Of a stretch of 33,523 bases of DNA, positions 1 to 6,899 are shown one piece after another (within the stretch, counting starts at the first letter, position 1; each line of letters opens with the position of its first letter). The notes under the pieces are model-generated. The model was not told where the DNA came from. It did not search any database and worked only from the letters and a program-made list of their open reading frames with translations. Made by a program: the position numbers and the translations under genes. The DNA comes from Streptomyces albus subsp. chlorinus (GTDB taxonomy: Bacteria > Actinomycetota > Actinomycetes > Streptomycetales > Streptomycetaceae), in the NCBI RefSeq assembly GCF_013302895.1, contig NZ_VJOK01000001.1, forward strand, positions 1,818,127 through 1,851,649. The letters run 5' to 3'.

Positions 1-306
1 CGCGGCGCGGGCCGGGACCGCCGGTCCGGCCGCCGCGGCGGGCTCGGACACCGCGGGCTCCCAGGGCCTGGACTCCGGTTCCGGGGCCTCCCCGGCGCCG
101 GCCGCCAGAGCGGGCTCGCCCCGCTCCATCGCCGCCCTGCGAGGGCACTGGCCACGGCCCAGGATGCCCTGGATACGGCGGACGCAGGAGCCGCAGTCCG
201 TGCCCGCCTTGCTCGCGGAGGCTATCTGGCGCGGGGTGCAGGCCCCCGCCGCCGCGTGCTCTCGCACCTGCTCCTCGGTGACGCCGAAGCACGAGCAGAC
301 GTACAC
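1..306 (-). CDS. bfd: Bacterioferritin-associated ferredoxin-like (2Fe-2S) protein, C-terminus beyond window edge
   Basis: Small [2Fe-2S] protein of the BFD-like family. In this family the ferredoxin passes electrons to bacterioferritin so that stored iron is released. The product begins VYVCSCFGVTEE and contains the family cysteine pattern C4-x-C6 near the N-terminus and a later CGSC pair in TDCGSCVRRI, giving the four cluster ligands. The start is GTG at 306, with GGAGG six to ten bases upstream. No stop appears before base 1, so the gene continues out of the window. The visible 102 codons already exceed a minimal Bfd of about 65 residues because of an Ala/Pro/Glu-rich tail, as is common in actinomycete homologues. 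An iron box lies 35 bases upstream of the start. I expect a bacterioferritin gene just outside the window, but it cannot be seen. Confidence 0.85.
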   Translation of the reverse strand, partial: MYVCSCFGVTEEQVREHAAAGACTPRQIASASKAGTDCGSCVRRIQGILGRGQCPRRAAMERGEPALAAGAGEAPEPESRPWEPAVSEPAAAAGPAVPARAA

Positions 307-340
307 GCGGCCACCTCCGCTCCCGTCCGGTCAGTCTTGC

Positions 341-359
341 TGAGGTTAACCTAACCTTA
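341..359 (-). promoter_or_regulatory. Iron box (DtxR/IdeR/DmdR-type operator) upstream of bfd
   Basis: Read on the minus strand the site is TAAGGTTAGGTTAACCTCA. It agrees with the consensus 19-mer TTAGGTTAGGCTAACCTAA, as I remember it, at 16 of 19 positions, including the AGGTTAGG and AACCT core halves. It sits 35 bases upstream of the GTG start of the ferredoxin gene. Iron-loaded DmdR-type repressors bind such sites in Streptomyces, so the ferredoxin is probably made when iron is scarce and ferritin iron must be mobilised. Confidence 0.8.
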
Positions 360-385
360 CCCGGCCGGGGCTGTCCACATACGCG

Positions 386-423
386 TCCGGGGCCCGCGTC
401 ACAGGCGTGAGGCGGGCCCCGGA
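386..423 (-). terminator. Hairpin terminator of the DAHP synthase gene
   Basis: A perfect 12-bp stem (386-397 with 412-423) encloses a 14-base loop. The loop itself can fold further, pairing 399-402 with 407-410. It begins 13 bases past the stop codon of the DAHP synthase gene and lacks a T-run, which is normal for high-GC actinomycetes. It also separates that gene from the ferredoxin promoter. Confidence 0.75.
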
Positions 424-436
424 GCGTGTGGCGGAC

Positions 437-1786
437 TCACTGGTCGCGGTACATCTCCGCGACCAGGAAGGCCAGGTCCAGCGACTGGCTGCGGTTGAGC
501 CGCGGGTCGCAGGCCGTCTCGTAGCGCTGGTGCAGATCGTCGACGAAGATCTCGTCGCCGCCGCCCACGCACTCGGTGACGTCGTCGCCCGTCAGCTCCA
601 TGTGGATGCCGCCGGGGTGGGTGCCCAGGCTCTTGTGGACCTCGAAGAAGCCCTTGACCTCGTCCAGCACGTCGTCGAAACGGCGCGTCTTGTGGCCGCT
701 GGCCGCCTCGAAGGTGTTGCCGTGCATCGGGTCGCACACCCAGGCGACCGGGGCGCCGGAAGCCGTGACCTTCTCCACCAGCTCGGGCAGCCGGTCGCGG
801 ATCTTGTCCGCTCCCATCCGGGTGATGAAGGTGAGGCGGCCCGGCTCGCGGTCCGGGTCGAGGCGGTCGATGAGGGCGAGCGCCTCCTCCGCGCTCGTCG
901 TCGGCCCCAGCTTCACCCCGACCGGGTTCCGCACCCGGGAGGCGAACTCGACGTGCGCGCCGTCGAGCTGGCGGGTGCGCTCGCCGATCCAGATCATGTG
1001 CCCGGACACGTCGTAGAGGTTGCCGCTGCGCGAGTCGACGCGGGTGAGGGCCGACTCGTAGTCGAGCAGCAGCGCCTCGTGCGAGGAGAAGAACTCGACG
1101 GTGCGCAGCTCCTCCGGGTCGGTACCGCAGGCGCGCATGAACTTCATGGCCTGGTCGATCTCGCGTGCCAGCGCCTCGTACCGCTGCCCGGACGGGCTGG
1201 ACTTGACGAAGTCCTGGTTCCAGGCGTGCACCTGGCGCAGATCGGCGTAACCGCCGGTGGTGAAGGCACGCACCAGGTTCAGCGTCGAGGCCGAGGCGTG
1301 GTACATCCGCTTGAGCCGCTCCGGGTCGGGCCGGCGCGCCTCGGGGGTGAACTCGAAGCCGTTGACCGAGTCGCCCCGGTAGGAGGGCAGCGTCACCCCG
1401 TCGCGGGTCTCGGTCGGCTTGGAGCGCGGCTTGCTGTACTGGCCCGCGATCCGGCCCACCTTCACCACGGGCACGGCACCCGCGTAGGTGAGGACGGCGC
1501 CCATCTGGAGCAGCGTCTTGAGCTTGTTGCGGATGTGCTCCGCGCTGACCTGGTCGAACGCCTCGGCGCAGTCGCCGCCCTGGAGCAGGAACGCCTCACC
1601 GCGCGCGACCGACCCGAGCCGCTCCCGCAGCTGGTCGCACTCGCCCGCGAAGACGAGCGGGGGATAGGACTCCAGCTCGGCGAGGACGTCGCGCAGAGCC
1701 TCGTGGTCCGGCCAGTCGGGCTGCTGTGCTGCGGGCAGGTCTCGCCAGGTGTGGGTACCGGCGTCGGTGTGGGCGTTCACAGTCAC
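437..1786 (-). CDS. aroH: Class II (plant-type) 3-deoxy-D-arabino-heptulosonate 7-phosphate synthase
   Basis: First enzyme of the shikimate pathway: condenses phosphoenolpyruvate and erythrose 4-phosphate to DAHP in the cytosol. The 449-residue product is full length for the class II family. The metal ligands known from the Mycobacterium tuberculosis enzyme (C87, H369, E411, D441) are all present at a constant offset of 14: C73 in QGGDCAEAF, H355 in DPMHGN, E397 in HMELTGDDVTEC and D427 in CDPRLN. The start is GTG at 1786 without a ribosome-binding site. A TAATCT box lies 7 bases upstream, which suggests a leaderless mRNA. The gene diverges from the anthranilate synthase locus, so entry to the shikimate pathway and the first Trp-specific step share one promoter region. 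No leader-peptide signature is seen on this side. The symbol follows usual Streptomyces naming; aroG is also used. Confidence 0.95.
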   Translation of the reverse strand: MTVNAHTDAGTHTWRDLPAAQQPDWPDHEALRDVLAELESYPPLVFAGECDQLRERLGSVARGEAFLLQGGDCAEAFDQVSAEHIRNKLKTLLQMGAVLTYAGAVPVVKVGRIAGQYSKPRSKPTETRDGVTLPSYRGDSVNGFEFTPEARRPDPERLKRMYHASASTLNLVRAFTTGGYADLRQVHAWNQDFVKSSPSGQRYEALAREIDQAMKFMRACGTDPEELRTVEFFSSHEALLLDYESALTRVDSRSGNLYDVSGHMIWIGERTRQLDGAHVEFASRVRNPVGVKLGPTTSAEEALALIDRLDPDREPGRLTFITRMGADKIRDRLPELVEKVTASGAPVAWVCDPMHGNTFEAASGHKTRRFDDVLDEVKGFFEVHKSLGTHPGGIHMELTGDDVTECVGGGDEIFVDDLHQRYETACDPRLNRSQSLDLAFLVAEMYRDQ

Positions 1787-1793
1787 GCACCCC

Positions 1794-1799
1794 AGATTA
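1794..1799 (-). promoter_or_regulatory. Putative -10 box of the DAHP synthase gene (leaderless)
   Basis: TAATCT on the minus strand fits the actinomycete TAnnnT -10 pattern. It ends 7 bases before the GTG start, which places the expected transcription start on the start codon. No convincing -35 hexamer is visible 17-18 bases upstream. No Shine-Dalgarno sequence precedes the gene, which agrees with leaderless translation. Confidence 0.5.
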
Positions 1800-1907
1800 C
1801 GGGGTCGCGGGCACGGTCCGTCCCGCTGCCCGGTATGCGAGACCGCGCCGCGGGCGCCCGCGGCGGGGCCCCGTCCCCGGACGGTCCCGGGCGGGCGGGC
1901 GGTGGGC

Positions 1908-1913
1908 TATGGT
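1908..1913 (+). promoter_or_regulatory. Putative -10 box of the trp leader transcript
   Basis: TATGGT fits TAnnnT and ends 7 bases before the ATG of the leader peptide, so transcription is expected to begin at or next to the ATG. The leader would then be translated from a leaderless mRNA, which agrees with the lack of a ribosome-binding site there. The -35 region is G-rich and not recognisable. Confidence 0.5.
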
Positions 1914-1920
1914 GTCGGCC

Positions 1921-1995
1921 ATGCACGCGTACGCGACCATGAACTGGTGGTGGCCCGCCCGCACGGCGGCCCGCCACGACGCGCGTACGCGCTGA
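1921..1995 (+). CDS. trpL: trp operon leader peptide (Trp-Trp-Trp)
   Basis: Short open reading frame of 24 codons plus TGA with three consecutive TGG codons in the context ATMNWWWPART. Ribosome stalling on these codons when charged tRNA-Trp is scarce is the sensing step of classical transcription attenuation. ATG at 1921 is preferred because a TAnnnT box lies 7 bases upstream. ATG at 1939 would give a shorter peptide and also lacks a Shine-Dalgarno. The three Trp codons (1945-1953) sit inside the first RNA pairing strand, and the peptide stop falls 20 bases before the terminator stem, as attenuation requires. The peptide itself is not expected to have a function. Confidence 0.9.
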   Translation: MHAYATMNWWWPARTAARHDARTR

Positions 1996-2038
1996 CAGAC
2001 GTCAGCACCGCGACAGGCCGCCCGAGGGGCGGCCTTTT
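1945..2038 (+). promoter_or_regulatory. Tryptophan transcription attenuator (competing RNA hairpins)
   Basis: Three alternative pairings can be read. The Trp-codon strand 1947-1953 pairs with 1971-1977 over seven pairs including one G-U (protector). Strand 1965-1971 (GGCGGCC) is identical to the 3' arm of the terminator at 2028-2034, so it can pair with 2016-2022 (GGCCGCC) as an antiterminator. Strand 2016-2022 otherwise pairs with 2028-2034 as terminator. A ribosome stalled on the Trp codons would cover 1947-1953, free 1965-1971 and favour read-through into the anthranilate synthase gene. A further small palindrome, CTGACAGACGTCAG, lies at 1992-2005 between the arms. Confidence 0.85.
2016..2038 (+). 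terminator. Attenuator terminator upstream of trpE
   Basis: A perfect 7-bp GC stem (2016-2022 with 2028-2034) with a 5-base loop is followed directly by TTTT. This is one of the few hairpins in the window with a T-run, as expected for a factor-independent attenuator. The trpE start lies 44 bases downstream. Confidence 0.85.
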
Positions 2039-2081
2039 CCGTGTCCGGCCGTTCCCTCCCGTCCCACGAGAAGGAACCCGC

Positions 2082-4070
2082 ATGGACCGCACCTCCCCCT
2101 CCTCCGCCCCTTCCGCCGCACCCTCCCCCGCCGCCCTCCTCAGCCGTCTGGCCGAGGACGGCGCCCCGCCCTTCGCGCTGCTGCGCCGGCGCACCCCCGG
2201 CCGTGACCACGACCTGGTCGAGGTGCTGACCGGGCCCGTGCGGGAGGTGGCGCGGCTGGCCGACATCCCGGCCCGCGCGGACGGCGAGGCGGGGGCGCTG
2301 GCCCTCGTACCGTTCCGGCAGATCCGTGAGCGCGGCTTCACCGCGTGCGACGACGGGACGCCGCTGTCCGTCCTGCTGCCCGAGGAGCGGTACGAGCTGC
2401 CGCTGGCCGAGACCCTCGCCGCGCTGCCCGGCCACCGGGTGCGGGTCGAACAGGGCGGCTTCGACGTGGACGACGGCGCGTACGAGGAGATCGTGCGCCG
2501 CGTCGTGGGGGACGAGATCGGCGCGGGCGAGGGCGCCAACTTCGTCGTCCGGCGCGACTACCGGGCCACCATCCCCGGCTTCCGCCGCGCCGACGCCCTC
2601 GCCCTCTTCGGCCGGCTGCTGCGCGGCGAGCAGGGCGCCTACTGGACGTTCGTCGTGCACACCGGCGAACGCGTGCTGGTGGGCGCCAGCCCCGAGGTGC
2701 ACGTACGGATGCACGGGGGCACCGTCGTGATGAACCCCATCAGCGGCACCTACCGCTACCCCCCGCAGGGGCCCGACGTGGCCGGGCTGCTGGAGTTCCT
2801 GGCCGACCGCAAGGAGAGCGAGGAGCTGTCCATGGTGGTCGACGAGGAGCTGAAGATGATGTGCACCGTCGGCGACGAGGGCGGCGTCGTGGTCGGTCCG
2901 CGCCTGAGGGAGATGGCGCACCTGGCGCACACCGAGTACGAACTGCGCGGCCGCAGCACGCTGGACGTCCGCGAGGTGCTGCGCGAGACGATGTTCGCGG
3001 CCACCGTCACCGGCTCCCCGGTGGAGAACGCCTGCCGGGTGATCGAGCGGTACGAGTCGGGCGGGCGGGGCTACTACGCGGGAGCGCTCGCGCTGCTCGG
3101 GCACGACTCCGGTGAAGGCACCCCCGGCGGCGCCCAGACCCTGGACTCGCCCATCCTCATCCGCACGGCCGACATCGACGTGCGCAGCGGCCGGCTGCGC
3201 CTCCCCGTCGGCGCCACCCTGGTGCGGGCCTCCGACCCGGCGAGCGAGGTGGCCGAGACGCACGCCAAGGCGGCCGGGGTCCTCACGGCGCTGGGCGTGC
3301 GGCAGGCTCCGGCGCCCCGGCGGGGCGGGGCGGGCCCGCGGCTGGCCGACGACCCCCGGGTGCAGGCCGCGCTGGAGGGCCGCCGCGCGGGGCTGGCCCC
3401 GTTCTGGCTGCGGATGCGGGTGGGCGAGCCGGTCCCCGCCGACGCGGCCGAGGTGCTCGTCGTCGACGGTGAGGACACCTTCACCTCGATGCTGGCCCAC
3501 CTGCTGCGCTCCGCGGGGCACGCGGTCCGGGTGCGCCGCTACGACGAACCCGGGCTGCGCGAGGACGCGTTGCGGCACGAGGGGCCCGTGGTGCTGGGCC
3601 CGGGGCCGGGCGACCCGCGCGAGGCGGGCGACCCCAAGATGCGACTGCTGCGCGGGCTCGCCGCCGACCTGGTGCGGGGCCGGCGCCGGCCGGTTCTCGG
3701 CGTCTGCCTCGGGCACGAGCTGCTCGCCGCCGAACTGGGGCTGGAGCTGGTCCGCAAGGAGCGCCCCCACCAGGGCGCGCAGGAGACCATCGAGCTGTTC
3801 GGCCGCCCGGAGACGGTGGGCTTCTACAACTCCTACACCGCCCGCTGCGACGACGAGGCGGCGGTCGAGCTGGCCCTGCACGGTGTCGAGCTGAGCCGCG
3901 ACGAGACGAACGGCGAGGTCCACGCGCTGCGCGGGCCCGGCTTCGCGGGGGTGCAGTTCCACCCCGAGTCGGTGCTGACCCTCGACGGGATGACGCTCGT
4001 CGCCCAGCTGCTGGCCGCGGTGTGCGAGAGCCGCCCGGGCACCGGCGCCCCGGCCCGCCCCGCCGGCTGA
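2082..4070 (+). CDS. trpE: Anthranilate synthase, fused TrpE (component I) and TrpG (glutamine amidotransferase)
   Basis: Converts chorismate and glutamine to anthranilate, first step of tryptophan synthesis. The 662-residue protein is a fusion. The chorismate-binding domain spans about residues 20-405 (GASPEV at 201-206, NPISGTYRY at 218-226, SEELSMVVDE at 246-255, VTGSPVENACRVIERYE at 309-325). The class I glutamine amidotransferase domain spans about 455-645, with PGPGDP at 507-512, nucleophile C542 in GVCLGH and H627/E629 in QFHPES. The start is ATG 2082 behind GAGAAGGA; the frame is open further upstream but that region is the attenuator. The N-terminus lacks an obvious LLES tryptophan-feedback motif, having PFALLRRRT where it might be expected. 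The fused form resembles the PhzE/TrpEG type. The Trp leader argues for a biosynthetic Trp role rather than a phenazine-type one. Confidence 0.95.
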   Translation: MDRTSPSSAPSAAPSPAALLSRLAEDGAPPFALLRRRTPGRDHDLVEVLTGPVREVARLADIPARADGEAGALALVPFRQIRERGFTACDDGTPLSVLLPEERYELPLAETLAALPGHRVRVEQGGFDVDDGAYEEIVRRVVGDEIGAGEGANFVVRRDYRATIPGFRRADALALFGRLLRGEQGAYWTFVVHTGERVLVGASPEVHVRMHGGTVVMNPISGTYRYPPQGPDVAGLLEFLADRKESEELSMVVDEELKMMCTVGDEGGVVVGPRLREMAHLAHTEYELRGRSTLDVREVLRETMFAATVTGSPVENACRVIERYESGGRGYYAGALALLGHDSGEGTPGGAQTLDSPILIRTADIDVRSGRLRLPVGATLVRASDPASEVAETHAKAAGVLTALGVRQAPAPRRGGAGPRLADDPRVQAALEGRRAGLAPFWLRMRVGEPVPADAAEVLVVDGEDTFTSMLAHLLRSAGHAVRVRRYDEPGLREDALRHEGPVVLGPGPGDPREAGDPKMRLLRGLAADLVRGRRRPVLGVCLGHELLAAELGLELVRKERPHQGAQETIELFGRPETVGFYNSYTARCDDEAAVELALHGVELSRDETNGEVHALRGPGFAGVQFHPESVLTLDGMTLVAQLLAAVCESRPGTGAPARPAG

Positions 4071-4163
4071 AGGCTCCCCGGTCCGGGCGGTACACCTCCC
4101 CGCCCGGACCGGGCCCCACTCACCCCAGGCCGGGCCTCACCCCCCGGGGGGCCGGTACCGCCG

Positions 4164-4260
4164 AGGAGCCGGCCCGAAGAACCGGTCCGAGGAGCTGGTC
4201 CCGCCCAGGAGCCGGCCCGAGGACCGGTCCGAGGAGCAGGTCCCGCCCAGGAGCCGGCCT
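4164..4260. repeat. Tandem repeat, 43/42-bp unit, 2.3 copies
   Basis: Copy 1 at 4164-4206 (43 bases), copy 2 at 4207-4248 (42 bases) and a partial third copy at 4249-4260 share the start AGGAGCCGGCCCGA. The full copies differ by a few substitutions and one base of length. The array fills the space between two convergent genes and reaches the stop codon of the permease gene. Each unit contains an ACCGGT palindrome flanked by GC arms, so the array may fold and stop transcription from both sides. Confidence 0.8.
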
Positions 4261-5597
4261 CACCCCAGGAGTTGGAGCGAGCCCCACAGGGCGAGGACCG
4301 ACAGCCCCAGCGCGGGCGGCACCGTCAGCAGGCCGAGCCGGGTGAACTCGCCCAGCACCACGCGGTGCCGGTGCTGGTGCAGCGTCTGCCGCCACAGCAG
4401 CGTGGCCAGCGATCCGGCATAGCTGAGGTTGGGGCCGAGGTTGACCCCGAGCAGCACGGCCAGCACCGGCCCCGCGCCGCCGGGCGCGGTCAGCGGCAGC
4501 AGCACCAGCACGGCGGGCAGGTTGTTGATGACGTTGGCCAGCAGCGCCGCCAGCGCGGCGACGGCGAGCAGGTCGGGCAGCCCGCTGCCGTCGGGCACCA
4601 GCCGGCCCAGCCAGTCGGCCAGCCCGTTGTCGACCACCGCGCGCACGACGACGGCCAGCGCCAGGACGAACGCGAGGAACGGCACCGAGGCCGCCCGCAC
4701 CAGGCCGCGCGGCGAGGTGTGGCCGCGGCGCACCGCGCGGACGCCCAGCACCAGCGCCCCCGCCGCCGCGGCCCAGGCCGGCTCGATGCCGGACGCCGAG
4801 GTGACGACGAAGCCCGCCAGGGTGCAGGCGACGGTCACCAGCGGGAAGAGCGGGACCGGGGGGTGTGCCGGCTCCCCGGGCTCCGGCCCCGGCTCGTCAG
4901 CGTCTGCCCTGGCACCGGCCGCCCCGGCACCGCCCGCCGCGGCGCCGTCGGCCCCGGCGCCGTCGGCCAGTTCCGGGGCGAAGAACCGGCGCAGGACCAG
5001 GTACTCCACGGCGATCGCCACCAGCCAGGGCAGTGCCATCAGCCCCGCGAACCGGGCGAAGGTCAGCCCGGTGGCGGCGAGCGCCAGGAGGTTGGTCAGA
5101 TTGGAGACCGGCAGCAGGAGGGAGGCGCTGTTCGACAGGTGGGCGCAGGCGTACACGTGCGGCTTCGGATGTACGCCCAGCCGGGCGGCCGTCGCGAACA
5201 CCACCGGGGTCAGCAGGACGACGGTGGTGTCGAGGCTCAGCACCGCCGTGGTGAGCGAGGCCGCCGCGAACACCGCCCCCAGCAGGCGCCGGGGGCGCCC
5301 ATGGGCGCGGGGCCGGGCGGCCGCGCGGGCCATCCACGCCCCGCAGGCGTGGAAGAGGCCCTCGTCAGCGCAGAGCCTGGCCAGCACCAGGACGGCGGCC
5401 AGGAACGCGATGACCGGGCCCAGGCGGGCGGCTTCGTCCGCCGCGTGGCCGGGGCTCACCGCGCCGGTCGCGATCACCAGCGCGGCGGCCGGGACCGCGA
5501 CGAGGGCCTCCGGACGGTGCGGCGGGCGGGCGACCGCCCAGACGAGGGTGGCCAGGAGCAGGGCCGCGGAGAGGGCCTCGGCCAGTGGTGCGTTCAT
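4260..5597 (-). CDS. ArsB/NhaD-superfamily anion permease
   Basis: Polytopic inner-membrane transporter of 445 residues of the ArsB/SLC13-like ion transporter superfamily. Family-typical motifs are SNLTNLLALAATG in the first half, NVINNLPAVLVLLPL in the second half and GVNLGPNLSYAGSLATLLWR near the C-terminus, comparable with the SNLVN, VNNLPA and GANLGP...GSLATLLW elements of ArsB. Many hydrophobic segments are visible. An Ala/Gly/Asp-rich cytosolic loop of about 40 residues separates the halves. The start is ATG 5597, where homology begins; the frame is open further upstream in phosphofructokinase DNA and is not coding there. The ribosome-binding site is weak (GGGGGAC). No arsenate reductase or ArsR lies nearby, so the substrate (arsenite, another oxyanion or a dicarboxylate) cannot be named. 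It follows the phosphofructokinase by 43 bases and may be co-transcribed with it. Confidence 0.8.
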   Translation of the reverse strand: MNAPLAEALSAALLLATLVWAVARPPHRPEALVAVPAAALVIATGAVSPGHAADEAARLGPVIAFLAAVLVLARLCADEGLFHACGAWMARAAARPRAHGRPRRLLGAVFAAASLTTAVLSLDTTVVLLTPVVFATAARLGVHPKPHVYACAHLSNSASLLLPVSNLTNLLALAATGLTFARFAGLMALPWLVAIAVEYLVLRRFFAPELADGAGADGAAAGGAGAAGARADADEPGPEPGEPAHPPVPLFPLVTVACTLAGFVVTSASGIEPAWAAAAGALVLGVRAVRRGHTSPRGLVRAASVPFLAFVLALAVVVRAVVDNGLADWLGRLVPDGSGLPDLLAVAALAALLANVINNLPAVLVLLPLTAPGGAGPVLAVLLGVNLGPNLSYAGSLATLLWRQTLHQHRHRVVLGEFTRLGLLTVPPALGLSVLALWGSLQLLG

Positions 5598-5640
5598 TCC
5601 GGCCCGTCCCCCGACCCCTCGTCCATGACTCAGCCACGTC

Positions 5641-6669
5641 TCATCCGAAGAAGACGCCCGCCTCCTCGTAGAGCGCCGGATCCACCGTCTTGAGCTTCTC
5701 CGTGGCCTTGGCGAGCGGTACCCGCACGATATCGGTGCCGCGCAGGGCGACCATCGTGCCCCACTCCCCGTCCCGCACGGCGTCGATGGCGTGCAGGCCG
5801 AACCGGGTGGCGAGCCAGCGGTCGAAGGGGGTGGGGGTGCCGCCGCGCTGGATGTGGCCGAGGACCGTGGTGCGGGCCTCCTTGCCGGTGCGGGCCTCGA
5901 TCTGCTTGGCCAGCCACTCCCCGACCCCGGACAGCCGCACATGGCCGAAGGAGTCGGTGCTCTCGTCCTTGAGCACCATCTCGCCGTCCTTGGGCATGGC
6001 GCCCTCCGCGACCACCACGATGGGGGCGTAGCTCGCCTTGAAGCGGGAGGTGACCCAGGCGCAGACCTGGTCGAGGTCGAAGCGCTGCTCGGGGATGAGG
6101 ATGCAGTTGGCGCCGCCCGCGAGGCCGGAGTGCAGGGCGATCCAGCCCGCGTGCCGGCCCATCACCTCGACGACGAGTACCCGCATGTGGGACTCGGCGG
6201 TGGTGTGCAGCCGGTCGATGGCCTCGGTGGCGACGGTGACGGCCGTGTTGAAACCGAAGGTGTAGTCGGTGGCGGACAGGTCGTTGTCGATGGTCTTGGG
6301 GACGCCGACGCAGGGGATCCCGTACGCGTCGGTGAGCCGGGCCGCGACGCCGAGCGTGTCCTCGCCGCCGATGGCGATCAGGGCGTCCACCTCGTGTTTG
6401 GCGAGGTTCTCCTTGATGCGGCGGACGCCGTCCTCCTCCTTGAAGGGGTTGGTCCGCGAGGAGCCGAGGATCGTGCCGCCCCGGGGCAGGGTGCCGCGCA
6501 CCGCCGGGATGTCGAGCCGGACCGTCTCACCCTCCAGCGGCCCGCGCCAGCCGTCGCGGAACCCGGTGAAGTCGTAGCCGTACTCCTGGACTCCCTTACG
6601 GACGACGGCCCGCATGACCGCGTTGAGACCGGGGCAGTCGCCGCCACCGGTCAGCACTCCGACCCGCAT
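5641..6669 (-). CDS. pfkA: 6-phosphofructokinase (PfkA family, pyrophosphate-type residue signature)
   Basis: Phosphorylates fructose 6-phosphate to fructose 1,6-bisphosphate in glycolysis. The 342-residue product has all family motifs: GGGDCPGLNA at 8-17, IGGEDTLG at 100-107, the catalytic PKTIDND at 124-130, MGRHAGWIAL, and HIQRGGTPT near the C-terminus. The start is ATG 6669 behind GGGAGA at the usual distance; the frame is open upstream but carries no homology. The phosphoryl-donor determinants are D104 (in GGED) and K125 (in PKTIDND). Under the classical rule Gly at the first site goes with ATP, while Asp plus Lys goes with pyrophosphate. Streptomyces carry several PfkA paralogues, at least one of them biochemically ATP-dependent, so the donor for this one is open. 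It stands alone apart from the permease downstream. Confidence 0.93.
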   Translation of the reverse strand: MRVGVLTGGGDCPGLNAVMRAVVRKGVQEYGYDFTGFRDGWRGPLEGETVRLDIPAVRGTLPRGGTILGSSRTNPFKEEDGVRRIKENLAKHEVDALIAIGGEDTLGVAARLTDAYGIPCVGVPKTIDNDLSATDYTFGFNTAVTVATEAIDRLHTTAESHMRVLVVEVMGRHAGWIALHSGLAGGANCILIPEQRFDLDQVCAWVTSRFKASYAPIVVVAEGAMPKDGEMVLKDESTDSFGHVRLSGVGEWLAKQIEARTGKEARTTVLGHIQRGGTPTPFDRWLATRFGLHAIDAVRDGEWGTMVALRGTDIVRVPLAKATEKLKTVDPALYEEAGVFFG

Positions 6670-6843
6670 GGGATCTCCCTTCTCCGTATGGACGCGCCTG
6701 GATGCCGCACCGCACACACACGTGTGCGCAGCGCAACAACCGTCACGCTAGCGGTGATCCATGTCACACGGGATGGACCGGGAGGCCGATTTCGTTGGGA
6801 GAAGCGGGCCGACGGCCGCAGGCCGTCACCCGTACGAAGGACG

Positions 6844-6887
6844 CGGGCGTCCCGGGAGCCCGGCTCGCCGGGCTCCCGGGACGCCCG
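6844..6887 (-). terminator. Perfect 20-bp hairpin terminator downstream of the oxidoreductase gene
   Basis: Bases 6844-6863 are the exact reverse complement of 6868-6887, with a 4-base CTCG loop. It lies 13 bases past the stop of the oxidoreductase gene. There is no T-run, as usual in Streptomyces. A smaller hairpin (6811-6817 with 6821-6827) lies between it and the pfkA start. Confidence 0.85.
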
Positions 6888-6899
6888 TGCGGCGCCCGC

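Noticed and set aside
1797..3962. Long minus-strand open frame opposite the anthranilate synthase gene (721 codons)
   Set aside because: It is a high-GC shadow frame with Gln/His/Arg-rich low-information sequence and no family motif, while the plus strand has a full TrpE-TrpG.
4260..5597. Arsenic resistance operon
   Set aside because: The permease has ArsB-like motifs, but no ArsR, ArsC or other arsenic gene is close by, so the substrate was left open.
6714..6726. CACACGTGTG palindrome upstream of pfkA
   Set aside because: It lies in a CA/TG-rich stretch; no matching second site and no regulator nearby to support an operator call.
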